Positions 17,634 through 27,076 of a stretch of DNA of 64,000 nt are shown here, in pieces; positions within the stretch are counted from its first letter, which is position 1, and each line of letters starts with the position of its first letter. The position numbers and the translations under genes were made by a program. The stretch is from contig NZ_DF968181.1 of NCBI RefSeq assembly GCF_001192795.1, positions 1,602,974-1,666,973 on the forward strand. Direction: 5' to 3'. The notes under the pieces were generated by a model that worked only from the letters and a program-made list of their open reading frames with translations, had not been told where the DNA came from and searched no databases. The stretch is from Flexilinea flocculi (GTDB taxonomy: Bacteria > Chloroflexota > Anaerolineae > Anaerolineales > Anaerolineaceae).

Positions 17634-19058
17634 ATGTTCAAAAATTTTCTTTCAAATACAATTAATAAAATCAGACCGCCCGAGCCGAAAGCTGTTGTTT
17701 TCGAAGAAAAAGGAAAAGAACTGCCTGTTCAGGTTGTTCCAAATCGTTCTCCTCGATGGCAAAATAGTACAAAACAATTTGTTGTAATCGGATTGTTTGT
17801 CATATTGGCGATTAGTATTTATTTCCTTCGAAATATGATTGCTCCGATTATATTTTCTTTAATACTAACTTATCTAATTTTACCAATTGCTTCATATATA
17901 CATCGTAAATTTAGATTTTCATGGACAGTCAGTGTTGTTGTTATTTATCTGATAATGATCTTAATAATTTTAGGAATAACAACCTGGGGAGGCTTTGCGA
18001 TTTTCTCTCAAGCGGAAAATCTTATTAATTTTTTGATTGAATCGATCAATGATTTTCCGAAATTAATGGAAAAATTCTTAAAACCCGTAAACGGAAATTC
18101 CGATCCTCTAAAAACAAATTTGTGGATTCTGCTGGATTCAAAAATTGGTGTACAACTGTCTGATAATATCCAAGGAATTTTAAAAAATGCTGCCGGCGGG
18201 ATTGCATCATTTGCTCAAGGTGCACTTTCAAAAATCGGATGGCTTTTCTTTATTATTGGCTTTTCATTTTTTATTGTGCTGGAATCCAGGCACTTCGGAA
18301 AATCTGAGATTACATTTTCTACAAAGGGATACGAATTTGATATTCTGATGGCAAAACAACAAATATCCAGAATATGGAACAGTTTTTTGCGTGGACAAGT
18401 CATCCTGATGATTTTTGCCATCTTACTATATACTTTGCTCTTTTCAATATTAGGGTTGAATTATAGCTTCATTTTAGCCTTAGGAGTCGGCGCTGCACGA
18501 TTGATCCCTTATGTGGGATCGACCGTTGCATTTACAGCCTATGGGATTGTCGCATATTTTCAGGAGCCGGCAATATTTGGACTATCACCGTTGGCTTATG
18601 CAATCATGATAGTTGGAATAGCATTTATTATTGACAAGATAATTGATGGATTACTGACGCCGAAAATTATGGCGGATACTCTAAAAATCCATCCGGCAAT
18701 GATCCTTATCTTTGCAATTATATTTTCAAGGATTTTTGGAATTATTGGATTTTTTCTTGCCGCGCCGATGTTTGCCAGTCTGAAGCTTGTTGTAAACTAT
18801 ATCTTGCATAAGCTGAGCGATTCAGATCCATGGGAAAATATTGAAACCATCACGCCACCAGTTCCGTTAAAGGAACTGATAGACAAGTCAATCGAAAAAT
18901 TGAAAAGTTCCCTAAAAAAGATATGGACATTTTGTTCAGAAAATTGGAAACTGATTAAGAATATGAAAATGGATCAATGTATCGATCGGAAAATTTTCAA
19001 AAATAAAATTTTGATGAAAAAGAGTCAAGAAACCAAGAATGAGGAGAAAATCAAATGA
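17634..19058 (+). CDS. AI-2E family (UPF0118) transporter/permease
   Basis: About 474 residues. Two helices near residues 45-95 (FVVIGLFVILAISIYFLRNMIAPIIFSL), a soluble insert, then the conserved C-terminal block of this family: GLNYSFILALGVGAARLIPYVGSTVAF, IDKIIDGLLTPKIMADTLKIHPAMILIFAIIF and LAAPMFASLKLVVNYI. Members include TqsA and Na+/H+ antiporter-like proteins; substrate is unknown. The tail is unusually long and Lys-rich. ATG 17634 is used because an upstream in-frame GTG falls inside the terminator. The next gene overlaps the stop by 4 bp. Confidence 0.85.
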   Translation: MFKNFLSNTINKIRPPEPKAVVFEEKGKELPVQVVPNRSPRWQNSTKQFVVIGLFVILAISIYFLRNMIAPIIFSLILTYLILPIASYIHRKFRFSWTVSVVVIYLIMILIILGITTWGGFAIFSQAENLINFLIESINDFPKLMEKFLKPVNGNSDPLKTNLWILLDSKIGVQLSDNIQGILKNAAGGIASFAQGALSKIGWLFFIIGFSFFIVLESRHFGKSEITFSTKGYEFDILMAKQQISRIWNSFLRGQVILMIFAILLYTLLFSILGLNYSFILALGVGAARLIPYVGSTVAFTAYGIVAYFQEPAIFGLSPLAYAIMIVGIAFIIDKIIDGLLTPKIMADTLKIHPAMILIFAIIFSRIFGIIGFFLAAPMFASLKLVVNYILHKLSDSDPWENIETITPPVPLKELIDKSIEKLKSSLKKIWTFCSENWKLIKNMKMDQCIDRKIFKNKILMKKSQETKNEEKIK

Positions 19059-19405
19059 ATAGCATGGATTCAGACATTAAAACCAGTATTGTTGCTCAGA
19101 CAGATAATTTTATCGCCTGGAAAGCTGAAGAACCAGATGATGAGGCGACATTTCATATCGAAATTAATAATCTGACAATTCATTTCTTCAGCGAAGAATG
19201 GGAAGAATTTAAAGAGTTCAAAAATGGTTTTATCAGCATTCCCAAAAGAACAACCGGAACATTGGCTGATTCTGATACCTATTTTGTAAGTTGTGAAAAA
19301 ATTGATTCCGGGGATTATCTCTATACGATGGAAATCCCGGGCGCAACTTTGTTCCTTTTTGAAGAAGATTGGATTGAATTTTGCGAGTTGATTCGAGATT
19401 TGTAA
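19055..19405 (+). CDS. Small acidic protein of unknown function
   Basis: 116 residues, acidic, no signal peptide or membrane helix. It contains an internal similarity: HFFSEEWEEFKEFKNGF near residue 47 and LFLFEEDWIEFCELIRDL at the C-terminus share the F-EEdWxEF pattern, suggesting two related half-domains. ATG overlaps the permease stop (ATGA, 4 bp), so it is co-translated with the AI-2E family gene. I do not recognise a family. Confidence 0.7.
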   Translation: MNSMDSDIKTSIVAQTDNFIAWKAEEPDDEATFHIEINNLTIHFFSEEWEEFKEFKNGFISIPKRTTGTLADSDTYFVSCEKIDSGDYLYTMEIPGATLFLFEEDWIEFCELIRDL

Positions 19406-19408
19406 TCA

Positions 19409-20242
19409 TTAAAAAAGGATGGACGCCAATTCAGATCGGTACATCCTTTTTTGTGGATCCTCATCAGGAAGCATTTCGATGATTGCCAGGATAACTTTAT
19501 GAGCAAATCCATTGAGATAATTTCTGTCCTGTTTTAGAATTTCCATCAATCCGTCAATTGATAAATAATATTTATTTTCTGAGGCGAAACGGAGTGCGGT
19601 TCGAAAAGAAAAATCAAGCTCCGTTTTGTCTGGTAATGTATTATCCCGTAATTGAACCAGCGCTTTTGCGAGCGGAATAATTGCTTCTGCTGACGAATAC
19701 CATTTGCTTGCTGGAAAATCTTTCAAAGCATACAGCGCATCGACCGCTTTTCCCTGAAACAGTAATGCTTTTGCATAACCCAACAAAGCCTCCGGATCCT
19801 GACTTTTTTTCTCAAGGACTGCATTAAATAATTCTTCCGCTTCTGAATAATCTCCGGAAGTGAGTAATGCTTGTGCTTTCTCAACTTCCAGCGCAGTAGG
19901 ATCAGCCGGTTGAACAGCATTAAGTAATTGGATAATGCGCGATTCAGGTTGCGGACCGATCAATTCGCCGACAATTTGTTCTTGAAAGATTAATTTTAAT
20001 GTAGGTAATTTATGAATGGCAAATTTTACAGAGAGTAATGGACTTAGATCAATATTAATCGAAGCTAAACGAATCATTCCATCTAAACGAATTGTAAGAC
20101 TTTCAAGAAAATCTTTATATTCTTTGCTTTGTTTAGACCAATGTGCCCAAAAATTCAATAGAACAGCCGTATTCATTGAATACAACATGACTTCTTCTTC
20201 AAAATTCATTTCGTTTACATCGATAATATATGAATCGCTCAT
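19409..20242 (-). CDS. Thioredoxin-fold/TPR protein, CnoX(YbbN)-like, lacking the CxxC pair
   Basis: 277 residues. N-terminal thioredoxin fold (VLLNFWAHWSKQSKEYKDFLESL...IRLASINIDLSPLLSVKFAIHKLPTLKLIF) followed by TPR-like helices from about residue 118 (ALEVEKAQALLTSGDYSEAEELFNAVLEKKSQDPEALLGYAKALLFQGK), the same layout as the holdase YbbN/CnoX. The redox motif reads WSKQSK instead of WCxxC, so it cannot act as a disulfide oxidoreductase; a scaffold or holdase role is likely. A stem (AAAAAAGGATG/CATCCTTTTTT) covers the 3' end of the gene at 19412-19453 and may act as terminator for both converging genes. Confidence 0.75.
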   Translation of the reverse strand: MSDSYIIDVNEMNFEEEVMLYSMNTAVLLNFWAHWSKQSKEYKDFLESLTIRLDGMIRLASINIDLSPLLSVKFAIHKLPTLKLIFQEQIVGELIGPQPESRIIQLLNAVQPADPTALEVEKAQALLTSGDYSEAEELFNAVLEKKSQDPEALLGYAKALLFQGKAVDALYALKDFPASKWYSSAEAIIPLAKALVQLRDNTLPDKTELDFSFRTALRFASENKYYLSIDGLMEILKQDRNYLNGFAHKVILAIIEMLPDEDPQKRMYRSELASILF

Positions 20243-20262
20243 AATATCAGAATACCTTTTTA

Positions 20263-22299
20263 CTAATTTCCGCAGATTTCATTCGTATTATACATTATTG
20301 CAGAATCTTCCAACAGCTGGTTCCACCGGGTGCAATAAAAATCTTTATAGGCTGGATCTGTTTGAATTGCCTCAATTGATAGATCTTCGGCAATTTGAAG
20401 TGATCCATTTCGGATTAAACCCTCGACAAAAGGCCACCATTCGAATGGCGAATTCGAACTGACAGCTGAGGGTGAAAAACCATTTTCAAGTGCAATTTGT
20501 GTGAGCTTATTCAGTTGATCCCATTTTCCAAATTGCCTGTACAACGATGCTTTTTGATATAAAGAACACCAGTTTTGTTTTGGAGAACCAAATATATTTT
20601 TACTCGGAACAGCCTGACTGTCAAATCCGATTCTGGATATGGCAGAATGGGCTATCCAGGTTTTTTGTGTTTCAGACACATGTGGATGATCGATATCTTC
20701 TGGAGAAAAAATCCAGATACAATTTGCAAATTGATTATCATAATCTATAAAAATCATTTGCTGTGTGGGAGCGATAAATTGAAAGTTTCTTTTAGTCGTA
20801 TGAAAACCGGCATGTTGTTCATATCGGATTTTTCCTGCATCAAATACCCAAATCGGAACGGTACCATTTTCATTAATTGGATTTGAATAGAGAATGTTTA
20901 ATGCGGATGATGTTGAAAAATTTCCTTGAAACGGGAAAATTACCGTATCATCTACAATTGCCGTGTTGTTTGATAATGAAGGCATACGATAGAACATTTG
21001 CCAATATACATCGCTTTGTTTTTCAGTCTGCCATTTTGCCATATCATTTTCTTCAAAAAACTGACTGGCAAAGAGCGAAGACAGGATACAAACTGCCACC
21101 ACATATTTTTTCCCTGACTGGATAAAAAAACGGATAATCCAACTGAAAAGAATTACTGCACCGAATACGGATGCGAAAAAATGCCGGTCAGCATGTGGAG
21201 GATCTTCAGCATTCACGTAATTTTCGCCGATGGTCCAAAATGGTAAGATTGAGAGAATTATCCAGAGAATTGCAAAAATCAACATCTCAATTTCAGATTT
21301 TGTATCTGGATTTTCAGACTCATTTTTCAGTACATTTGACAAGAAAGAATACATAATGAAAAACAAAACCATCAACAGAATGGCAATAAGGACATGAAAC
21401 GATCGAAAGAAATGATTCAAATCGATAGAAATGACTTTCCCGATAAAATTAAAGAAAATATAACTAAAATCCAGAATGAGGTTCTTTATCAAGGAAATCA
21501 ACGCCTGAAATGGCTCCGATGCGAATTTTTGAAGTAAAACCGGTTGATCTGCTTCAAGAATTGGAAAGATTTTTGCGAAATTCAATCTGAATATGCTGTA
21601 TAAAACAAAAATCAGGAATACCGGTGTGAACAAAGTCAACGTCTTTTTGATCACTGTCTTTATTGGTAAGTTTTTGGATTTATAGATGATGAAAATGACT
21701 GGAAATTTGATCCATTCTAAAAATGAAAAATATTCCGTGATACTTAGCTGAAGGATCATGAATAAGATCGACAAAAAACCAAATAAAACCTTTTTGGATG
21801 GTTGATTATGCTTTAGAAACGCGACCAAACAAATTACGGATAACAAAAATAAAATATAGTTCAGATAATGTTGTGTATAGGCGACTGAAATATATGATTG
21901 CGAGAATAATGGGCAGACAAAAAACAAACTTATTATAATGAAGTTTTGCCAGCGATTTTCAGGCCACAAGCATTCAAGCAATTTGAAAGATAAAAGTCCA
22001 GACAAATACTTCAAGAAAAGGATAAAAATATGCCAAAGGATCGGGCTATTCAGAAATAAACGATTGAAAAAATAAGCAGTCCAACCAGATGTCGGGCGAT
22101 CTGCCAAAAAATATTCCCAATATGCGGAATCTCCAAATTTTATTCTTAGAAATAATTGGCTCCAATCATCCCAAAAAAAACCATGGTAAAAAATAAAAAT
22201 ACCATGAATGATGAGACAAATGGTCGCAAAATATATATATAAATAGCCTTTTCTTTCAAGAAATCGAGCTTTGTATGTAGGAGAAACTGGAAATTTCAA
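20263..22299 (-). CDS. Large polytopic membrane protein (glycosyltransferase-like, unassigned)
   Basis: 678 residues with about ten predicted membrane helices in the first 400 residues, then a soluble C-terminal part of about 270 residues. The N-terminal FYHGFFWDDWSQLFLRI resembles the acidic loop after helix 1 in GT-C glycosyltransferases and DUF2029/PMT-like proteins, so a polyprenyl-linked sugar transferase is a reasonable guess. No defined family is recognised. The start overlaps the stop of the upstream gene by 4 bp (22296-22299). Confidence 0.6.
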   Translation of the reverse strand: MKFPVSPTYKARFLERKGYLYIYFATICLIIHGIFIFYHGFFWDDWSQLFLRIKFGDSAYWEYFLADRPTSGWTAYFFNRLFLNSPILWHIFILFLKYLSGLLSFKLLECLWPENRWQNFIIISLFFVCPLFSQSYISVAYTQHYLNYILFLLSVICLVAFLKHNQPSKKVLFGFLSILFMILQLSITEYFSFLEWIKFPVIFIIYKSKNLPIKTVIKKTLTLFTPVFLIFVLYSIFRLNFAKIFPILEADQPVLLQKFASEPFQALISLIKNLILDFSYIFFNFIGKVISIDLNHFFRSFHVLIAILLMVLFFIMYSFLSNVLKNESENPDTKSEIEMLIFAILWIILSILPFWTIGENYVNAEDPPHADRHFFASVFGAVILFSWIIRFFIQSGKKYVVAVCILSSLFASQFFEENDMAKWQTEKQSDVYWQMFYRMPSLSNNTAIVDDTVIFPFQGNFSTSSALNILYSNPINENGTVPIWVFDAGKIRYEQHAGFHTTKRNFQFIAPTQQMIFIDYDNQFANCIWIFSPEDIDHPHVSETQKTWIAHSAISRIGFDSQAVPSKNIFGSPKQNWCSLYQKASLYRQFGKWDQLNKLTQIALENGFSPSAVSSNSPFEWWPFVEGLIRNGSLQIAEDLSIEAIQTDPAYKDFYCTRWNQLLEDSAIMYNTNEICGN

Positions 22300-22721
22300 T
22301 CCGAATCTCCATCATCTACTTTGGAAGGCAGAGTCAGATTGATTATTTCGCCATGGTAATTGATCGTAATTTTCATACCCATCATACCAAGATAAGCTCT
22401 GACTTCTTCCGGTATACCTGTCTCTAATATAGAATCGATTTGTTGATCAATATTCTTCATTTGGTTCTTTAGAATTGCGATCGTAAATATATCATCCTGC
22501 CCTAACATCGAAGCAGCTTGCTTGCTTAAATAATCTTCATTACCTGAAATTTGATCGGTAAATGTTTTTAATATTTGCCTGTCAATTTCTTCCGAAGGTA
22601 TATGTCTCAGGAAACCGGCATCGTTGACGATGTAGTAGGTTTCCTGGCCAATTTGCCCCACATCAACAGGATTGTCATTTTCGTCCATAATTAATCCGGA
22701 AAAAAGAGCTTTTTTTGCCAT
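22296..22721 (-). CDS. Conserved small protein of unknown function
   Basis: About 141 residues starting MAKKALFSGLIMDENDNPVDVGQIGQETYYIVNDAGFLRHIPSE. It is soluble with no signal peptide; the first half looks like a beta-rich domain that refers to a 'sense of self' pattern common to uncharacterised Chloroflexota proteins, the second half is helical. ATG 22721 follows TTAGGAG with good spacing; the frame is open further upstream into the amidase gene but has no comparable start. It sits between an amidase (7 bp upstream) and a membrane protein (4-bp overlap). Function unknown. Confidence 0.65.
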   Translation of the reverse strand: MAKKALFSGLIMDENDNPVDVGQIGQETYYIVNDAGFLRHIPSEEIDRQILKTFTDQISGNEDYLSKQAASMLGQDDIFTIAILKNQMKNIDQQIDSILETGIPEEVRAYLGMMGMKITINYHGEIINLTLPSKVDDGDSD

Positions 22722-22728
22722 AAAACTC

Positions 22729-23562
22729 CTAACGAGAATATTGAAGAAAATCGATTCCAGGAAGAATAAATCTTTTATTGTCTTCTGTAAATGCAGTTGA
22801 ATAATCGACTTGTTTAAAATTATCGGTTTCTGAGACAGTCTCGTTATTGATGTAACAGAGAATCCCTTCTGCAATCCCCTGTGCAGCCTTTTCTGTTTTT
22901 TCTGTTAAAAATCGATAATCCAGATTCAGATAGCCAGTCTCAATTACCGATGCAGTCGTATAATCATTGATCATATTGTATGAATAAAACATTTCCGAAT
23001 CCGAGGAAATCGTATTACCACGGAAAGGAAGTTCTGTATTTCGTTGATAGCGATCAACCAGGCAATCATTGAATTTTTTTGCTTCTGCTGGATAACTTAC
23101 ATGGGCAGTGCTGGATACTTTATAACCGGATGCAGCTTCATTGATAAAATCACAAGTATCATTATGAATTGCCAATAATGCAAGACCAGTGTAATCCGAA
23201 AGCTGTGGATCGAATTCATGCAGCAGATCGACGTTATATCCTGCTTTTACTAAGATGTTTCGTACCATTGTGGCAATTCGAAGATTGACGTCCACTTCTT
23301 GAACGTTATTTAGTTCCTTCCCGCAAACATGTCCGGTGTCAAAACCCCAATGGCCGGCAACAATTCCAATTCTGCTCTGATCATTCGGAAGCACTACTGG
23401 CAATTCGGCATTCTCTTTTTGATCGGGAGTGGATTTTGACAATTGATTATATAAATATAAGTCAATATCCTGCCCAGGAGAAAAAAATATGAAAACAGTC
23501 GCTGATATTATCGCGGTAATCAGAATAATAAAAATTGCCCGAAAAGGTGAAAGTGTTTTCAT
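22729..23562 (-). CDS. N-acetylmuramoyl-L-alanine amidase (Amidase_3), membrane-anchored
   Basis: 277 residues with an N-terminal membrane anchor (AIFIILITAIISATVFIFF). The catalytic domain has the zinc-ligand pattern of Amidase_3: GIVAGHWG (His), NNVQEVDVNLRIA (Glu), LLAIHNDT (His) and a late catalytic Glu in ASVIETGYLN. It would cleave the bond between MurNAc and the stem peptide outside the cell. The linker is short, without LysM or SH3 repeats. First gene of a four-gene minus-strand set. Confidence 0.8.
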   Translation of the reverse strand: MKTLSPFRAIFIILITAIISATVFIFFSPGQDIDLYLYNQLSKSTPDQKENAELPVVLPNDQSRIGIVAGHWGFDTGHVCGKELNNVQEVDVNLRIATMVRNILVKAGYNVDLLHEFDPQLSDYTGLALLAIHNDTCDFINEAASGYKVSSTAHVSYPAEAKKFNDCLVDRYQRNTELPFRGNTISSDSEMFYSYNMINDYTTASVIETGYLNLDYRFLTEKTEKAAQGIAEGILCYINNETVSETDNFKQVDYSTAFTEDNKRFILPGIDFLQYSR

Positions 23563-23626
23563 AAGATTTTCGTTATGATTAATTATAAGCGAAGCATCGA
23601 AAAACTAGTCTCTGAAGCAGCAATTA

Positions 23627-23774
23627 CAGCAATTCGAATATGGCAAAATTCTCACGCTATTTGTTAACACTCATTCATTTCTCTATTATCACAAATAATG
23701 AGCGGTGATGAAAATCCGCTCATTATTATAATCGAACCGTCCAGATACGATTGATTTCACCAATTGAATTGCTG
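23627..23774. repeat. MITE-like palindromic element, copy H
   Basis: Left end CAGCAATTCGAATATGGC (23627), right end CCAATTGAATTGCTG ending at 23774. An inner hairpin, AATAATGAGCGG...CCGCTCATTATT, spans about 23694-23728. It fills most of the 300-bp spacer between the amidase and the DUF4013-like gene, which otherwise holds nothing recognisable. Confidence 0.6.
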
Positions 23775-23870
23775 GCAGAAATATCCGTTCATCATTTGTT
23801 TATACATCCAGCGAAGCTAAAAATTATTTACAAATATTCTCTTTTTATAAAACAGTTTGTTAAAAATCGG

Positions 23871-24506
23871 TTAAATGATTTGATTTGTCTGACCCAGTAA
23901 ATTTGAAAAGAAAGCGGCTGCATAAGGTATGGTAAAAAGAATACCAATATAAAAAATTGATAAACCAAAACTGGCGATGATGAATGAGACAATTAATGAC
24001 ACGAACAGTGTTACATATGTCTGTTTGTTTCTCTTAATCCGCAGATAAACACTTTTAAAGTTAAAAGTTTCTCGAATTTTCTCGTTCTCCAAGAATAACT
24101 GTATTATGACAGGGAGAATAAACAAGAAAAGAAAGAAATAAAGAAAATTCCAAATATCGTTCAGAAATACGAATAAATGAATTCCGAATTTTTCAAAACC
24201 GCCCGAAAAAACGAATGCCCATGTCCATGAAAAAATTTTTAAAATGAGGGTAATCAGCAGCCATGGTATATAGTATACTAATCCTGATATGAGCAGTTTG
24301 ATACCATTTGAAAAATATTTCCATGTCGCTGGATTCGGAATCAATTCAGAATCAAAACGGGAGACTCGTTTCGCAATTTCTGATGCCCAACCAATCAGGT
24401 GAACAAACCCTGCAAAAGGAATAATTGAAATAATCCCTTCTATAAATAATTTTTTTATCCAATCTCTTTCATGAAAAACAAAGGTAATTGCCCTGGTAAA
24501 ATCCAT
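23871..24506 (-). CDS. DUF4013-like polytopic membrane protein (paralogue 1)
   Basis: About 211 residues with five to six membrane helices. The N-terminus MDFTRAITFVFHERDWIKKLFIEGIISIIPFAGFVHLIGWASEIAKRV aligns with the protein encoded at 26414-27076 (MNYSLAFSFVKEEKDWILKLLVSGLISLIPVIGQLYLIGWLFEIARRT), which fixes the start at ATG 24506 with GGAG upstream. The frame continues to 24557, but that part overlaps a palindromic element. The W-x-K-L, GxLSLIP and GW-xE-xRR pattern suggests DUF4013. Function unknown. Confidence 0.7.
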   Translation of the reverse strand: MDFTRAITFVFHERDWIKKLFIEGIISIIPFAGFVHLIGWASEIAKRVSRFDSELIPNPATWKYFSNGIKLLISGLVYYIPWLLITLILKIFSWTWAFVFSGGFEKFGIHLFVFLNDIWNFLYFFLFLFILPVIIQLFLENEKIRETFNFKSVYLRIKRNKQTYVTLFVSLIVSFIIASFGLSIFYIGILFTIPYAAAFFSNLLGQTNQII

Positions 24507-24541
24507 TTCTACTCCATTTCTGATCATTATGTCGGTAAAAT

Positions 24542-24665
24542 CAATAGTCCGAAACATGAAAAGGATTCTCTTGGTGCTCTTATGATTTTACATGTCGCAA
24601 AAAACCAAAAGAACAATTTATTTCCTCTTTTTATTCGAAAAGTAAATTCATATTTCGAATTGTTG
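24542..24665. repeat. MITE-like palindromic element, copy G
   Basis: 124 bp. Right end CATATTTCGAATTGTTG (to 24665) is a near-perfect family end; left end CAATAGTCCGAAACATG is diverged. Inner arms near TTACATGTCGC and GCAAAAAACC also pair partly. It lies in the divergent spacer directly 5' of two membrane-protein genes. Confidence 0.55.
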
Positions 24666-24727
24666 CGGTATTACGATTGTTAATGATCTCTATTTGATTC
24701 TATTTTATATACGGAAAAAGAAACTTT

Positions 24728-26356
24728 ATGTTGCGGTATAAAAAAATTCAACAATTGATGGAACGAAAATTGTCAACAAAATGGTTGATACTCATATTGT
24801 GTGCTTTTACCGGTATGATTTATATTTCGCTCATTTTTGGTACCCACAACATAAATCCTAACAATACAGATTGGGTGATAAAAGGCGGTGGAGATTATTT
24901 CCAGCATTATATCGGCTGGCGATTTTTCCGAATCAGTCCATGGACAAAACATTTTCTATTTATGCAGAATCTGAATTATCCTGAAGGAAGTTCAGTCATT
25001 GTTACGGATTCAAATCCTCTCTTCTGTCTGATTTTTAAATTATTTCGGCCGTTTTTACCGCAGAATTTTCAATTCAACGGCATTTGGATTCTGCTGAATT
25101 ATGGATTAATCGGTTTTTTTTCAGGTTGTATCGGCTGGAAATTGTCTCGAGATCGCCTTTTTACTTGTACATTAAGCATTTTCACGATTCTAAATCCGGT
25201 CATTTTACAGCGAACGGCAATTCATGATACACTGACAGCACATTGGCTCATTCTCTATGCCATTCTTGCTGCATTAAATTGGAAATCCAGACATAATTGG
25301 CTGCATTGGTCAATCATCACTGTCTTCGTGATGCTGATTCACAGCTATTTCTTACCGATGGTGAGTTTTATTCTGCTTTTACAGCTTCTTTGGATGGTGC
25401 AGAATCGGGATAACTGGATTCGGATTCTCTTGATTATTACTTCATTTTTCATCCCTTTAACCCTAATTTATTTCATCGCCGGATTTAACTATATTTTGCC
25501 GCAATCTTCTTCATATGGCGAATTATCCATGAATCTCAACGCATTTTTTAATCCGGATGGTTCGTCCGTTTTCTTACCCAACAGAGAAACCTTTCCGTTG
25601 CAATATGAAGGATTTAACTATTTGGGATTCGGCTTGATCGTTTTGATCGTTTTTTCATTGTTTCATCTGAAACCTGAACAAATAAAAAAGGTTTTGATTT
25701 TCATTTTTCCGGTTGTTTTATATCTTTTGTTTGCTTTGTCCAATACGATCACTTTCGATCAGAAGGTTCTGGCAACGTTTCCTCTTTCGACCAAAATGGA
25801 ACAATTGCTATCTACATTCCGATCATCAGGACGATTTGCCTGGCCATTTTATTATTTATTTTTATTTGGATCCGGTTTCTTAATTTACCGGAAAGTTACG
25901 GTAAGTAAACGACGATTAAATTTTGCAAAAATCATCATAATTCTATGTCTTGGATTACAAATTGCAGATCTTTCCGAGTTCAACATTTCTTTTTATAATC
26001 GATTTCATCAAGAAAAATCCTCTGAAGTCCAGGAATTTTCTGTTGATATACCGATGGAAGCCTTTCCGTCCGTGAAACATTTGGCTGTAACCGATGGCGA
26101 TTCAAGAATGATTGATCGTTTAGCATTGTTTGCTGTAGAAAACGATTTATCATTCAACAGAAGTGCGAATGCACGGAAAATTTATCCGATTTATGAAAGG
26201 GTTAATGATTCTGTACACGATCAACTGGTCAACCGCGCATTACAGAGAGATACGATTTACATCATAATCAACGATGAAGACAAAAGGCTGGCTGTTGAAA
26301 ATTATCCAAATGATTTTTATCGTACAGAGTATTTTATATACATCATCAAACAATAA
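24728..26356 (+). CDS. Polytopic membrane protein, DUF6311-like (YfhO-type)
   Basis: 542 residues with about eleven membrane helices and a soluble C-terminal tail. The segment NINPNNTDWVIKGGGDYFQHYIGWRFFRISPW followed by LNYPEGSSVIVTDSNPL is characteristic of the large integral-membrane GT-C-like proteins I associate with DUF6311. The family is thought to transfer sugars from polyprenyl-phosphate carriers, but activity is unproven. ATG 24728 has no clear ribosome site; ATG 24758 is an alternative. It lies between the two DUF4013-like paralogues. Confidence 0.65.
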   Translation: MLRYKKIQQLMERKLSTKWLILILCAFTGMIYISLIFGTHNINPNNTDWVIKGGGDYFQHYIGWRFFRISPWTKHFLFMQNLNYPEGSSVIVTDSNPLFCLIFKLFRPFLPQNFQFNGIWILLNYGLIGFFSGCIGWKLSRDRLFTCTLSIFTILNPVILQRTAIHDTLTAHWLILYAILAALNWKSRHNWLHWSIITVFVMLIHSYFLPMVSFILLLQLLWMVQNRDNWIRILLIITSFFIPLTLIYFIAGFNYILPQSSSYGELSMNLNAFFNPDGSSVFLPNRETFPLQYEGFNYLGFGLIVLIVFSLFHLKPEQIKKVLIFIFPVVLYLLFALSNTITFDQKVLATFPLSTKMEQLLSTFRSSGRFAWPFYYLFLFGSGFLIYRKVTVSKRRLNFAKIIIILCLGLQIADLSEFNISFYNRFHQEKSSEVQEFSVDIPMEAFPSVKHLAVTDGDSRMIDRLALFAVENDLSFNRSANARKIYPIYERVNDSVHDQLVNRALQRDTIYIIINDEDKRLAVENYPNDFYRTEYFIYIIKQ

Positions 26357-26400
26357 AAAAAGCTGCCCTTTATTGATAACAGGCAGCTTTCTGAATTTTT
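26355..26400 (+). terminator. Bidirectional intrinsic terminator
   Basis: AAAAAAAGCTGCC pairs with GGCAGCTTTCTGAATTTTT, starting at the stop codon of the plus-strand membrane protein and ending 14 bp from the stop of the converging minus-strand gene. Confidence 0.75.
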
Positions 26401-26413
26401 AATATTTCAATTA

Positions 26414-27076
26414 TTATGGATTAATTGTACTTTGATCAGCAATTCCAATTTTTTGCATCATCTGCCCGAAAAGATGTCCCCAGACTGCATAGCTATACGG
26501 AAAAGTGAAAAGTATCCCAATTAAGCAGAAAAGAAAGCCGAATAAAGCAATCAAACTAACCAAGATATCAAATATCCATAAAATCAGATAATCTTGGGCA
26601 TGTTTTCGGAACGAATTCCATACTGCAAAAACATTAAAAGCGTCTGAAATTTTGTTTGTTTCAAAGAATCGTGCATACGCAGCAATCAGCAGCAAACTGA
26701 GCGCAATGCCAATAATTGCGCCTACTAAACCTGCTGAACATGAAATTGCAGTGCCAAATGCTCTAACCAAACCTGATTTCGATTCCGCAATAATATTGCC
26801 GCTAATGGAAGAAATAATGCTGAGGATTGTACAGGGAAGCATATAAACGAATGCTATGACGGTCAGTTTGAAACCTGATTTAATAAAGGCAGAAAAATTG
26901 ACATCGGGCAAAATCATTGATTCATGCGAGGCGGTTCTTCGGGCTATTTCAAACAACCAGCCGATCAGATACAATTGTCCGATGACAGGAATTAATGAAA
27001 TCAATCCGGAAACCAGAAGCTTCAATATCCAGTCTTTTTCTTCTTTTACAAAAGAAAATGCTAATGAATAGTTCAT
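26414..27076 (-). CDS. DUF4013-like polytopic membrane protein (paralogue 2)
   Basis: 220 residues, about five membrane helices. N-terminal SFVKEEKDWILKLLVSGLISLIPVIGQLYLIGWLFEIARR and C-terminal FCLIGILFTFPYSYAVWGHLFGQ carry the typical pattern. It shares order and length with the protein encoded at 23871-24506, so the two are paralogues flanking a DUF6311-like gene on opposite strands. The role is unknown; members occur widely in Chloroflexota and archaea as far as I recall. Confidence 0.75.
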   Translation of the reverse strand: MNYSLAFSFVKEEKDWILKLLVSGLISLIPVIGQLYLIGWLFEIARRTASHESMILPDVNFSAFIKSGFKLTVIAFVYMLPCTILSIISSISGNIIAESKSGLVRAFGTAISCSAGLVGAIIGIALSLLLIAAYARFFETNKISDAFNVFAVWNSFRKHAQDYLILWIFDILVSLIALFGFLFCLIGILFTFPYSYAVWGHLFGQMMQKIGIADQSTINP

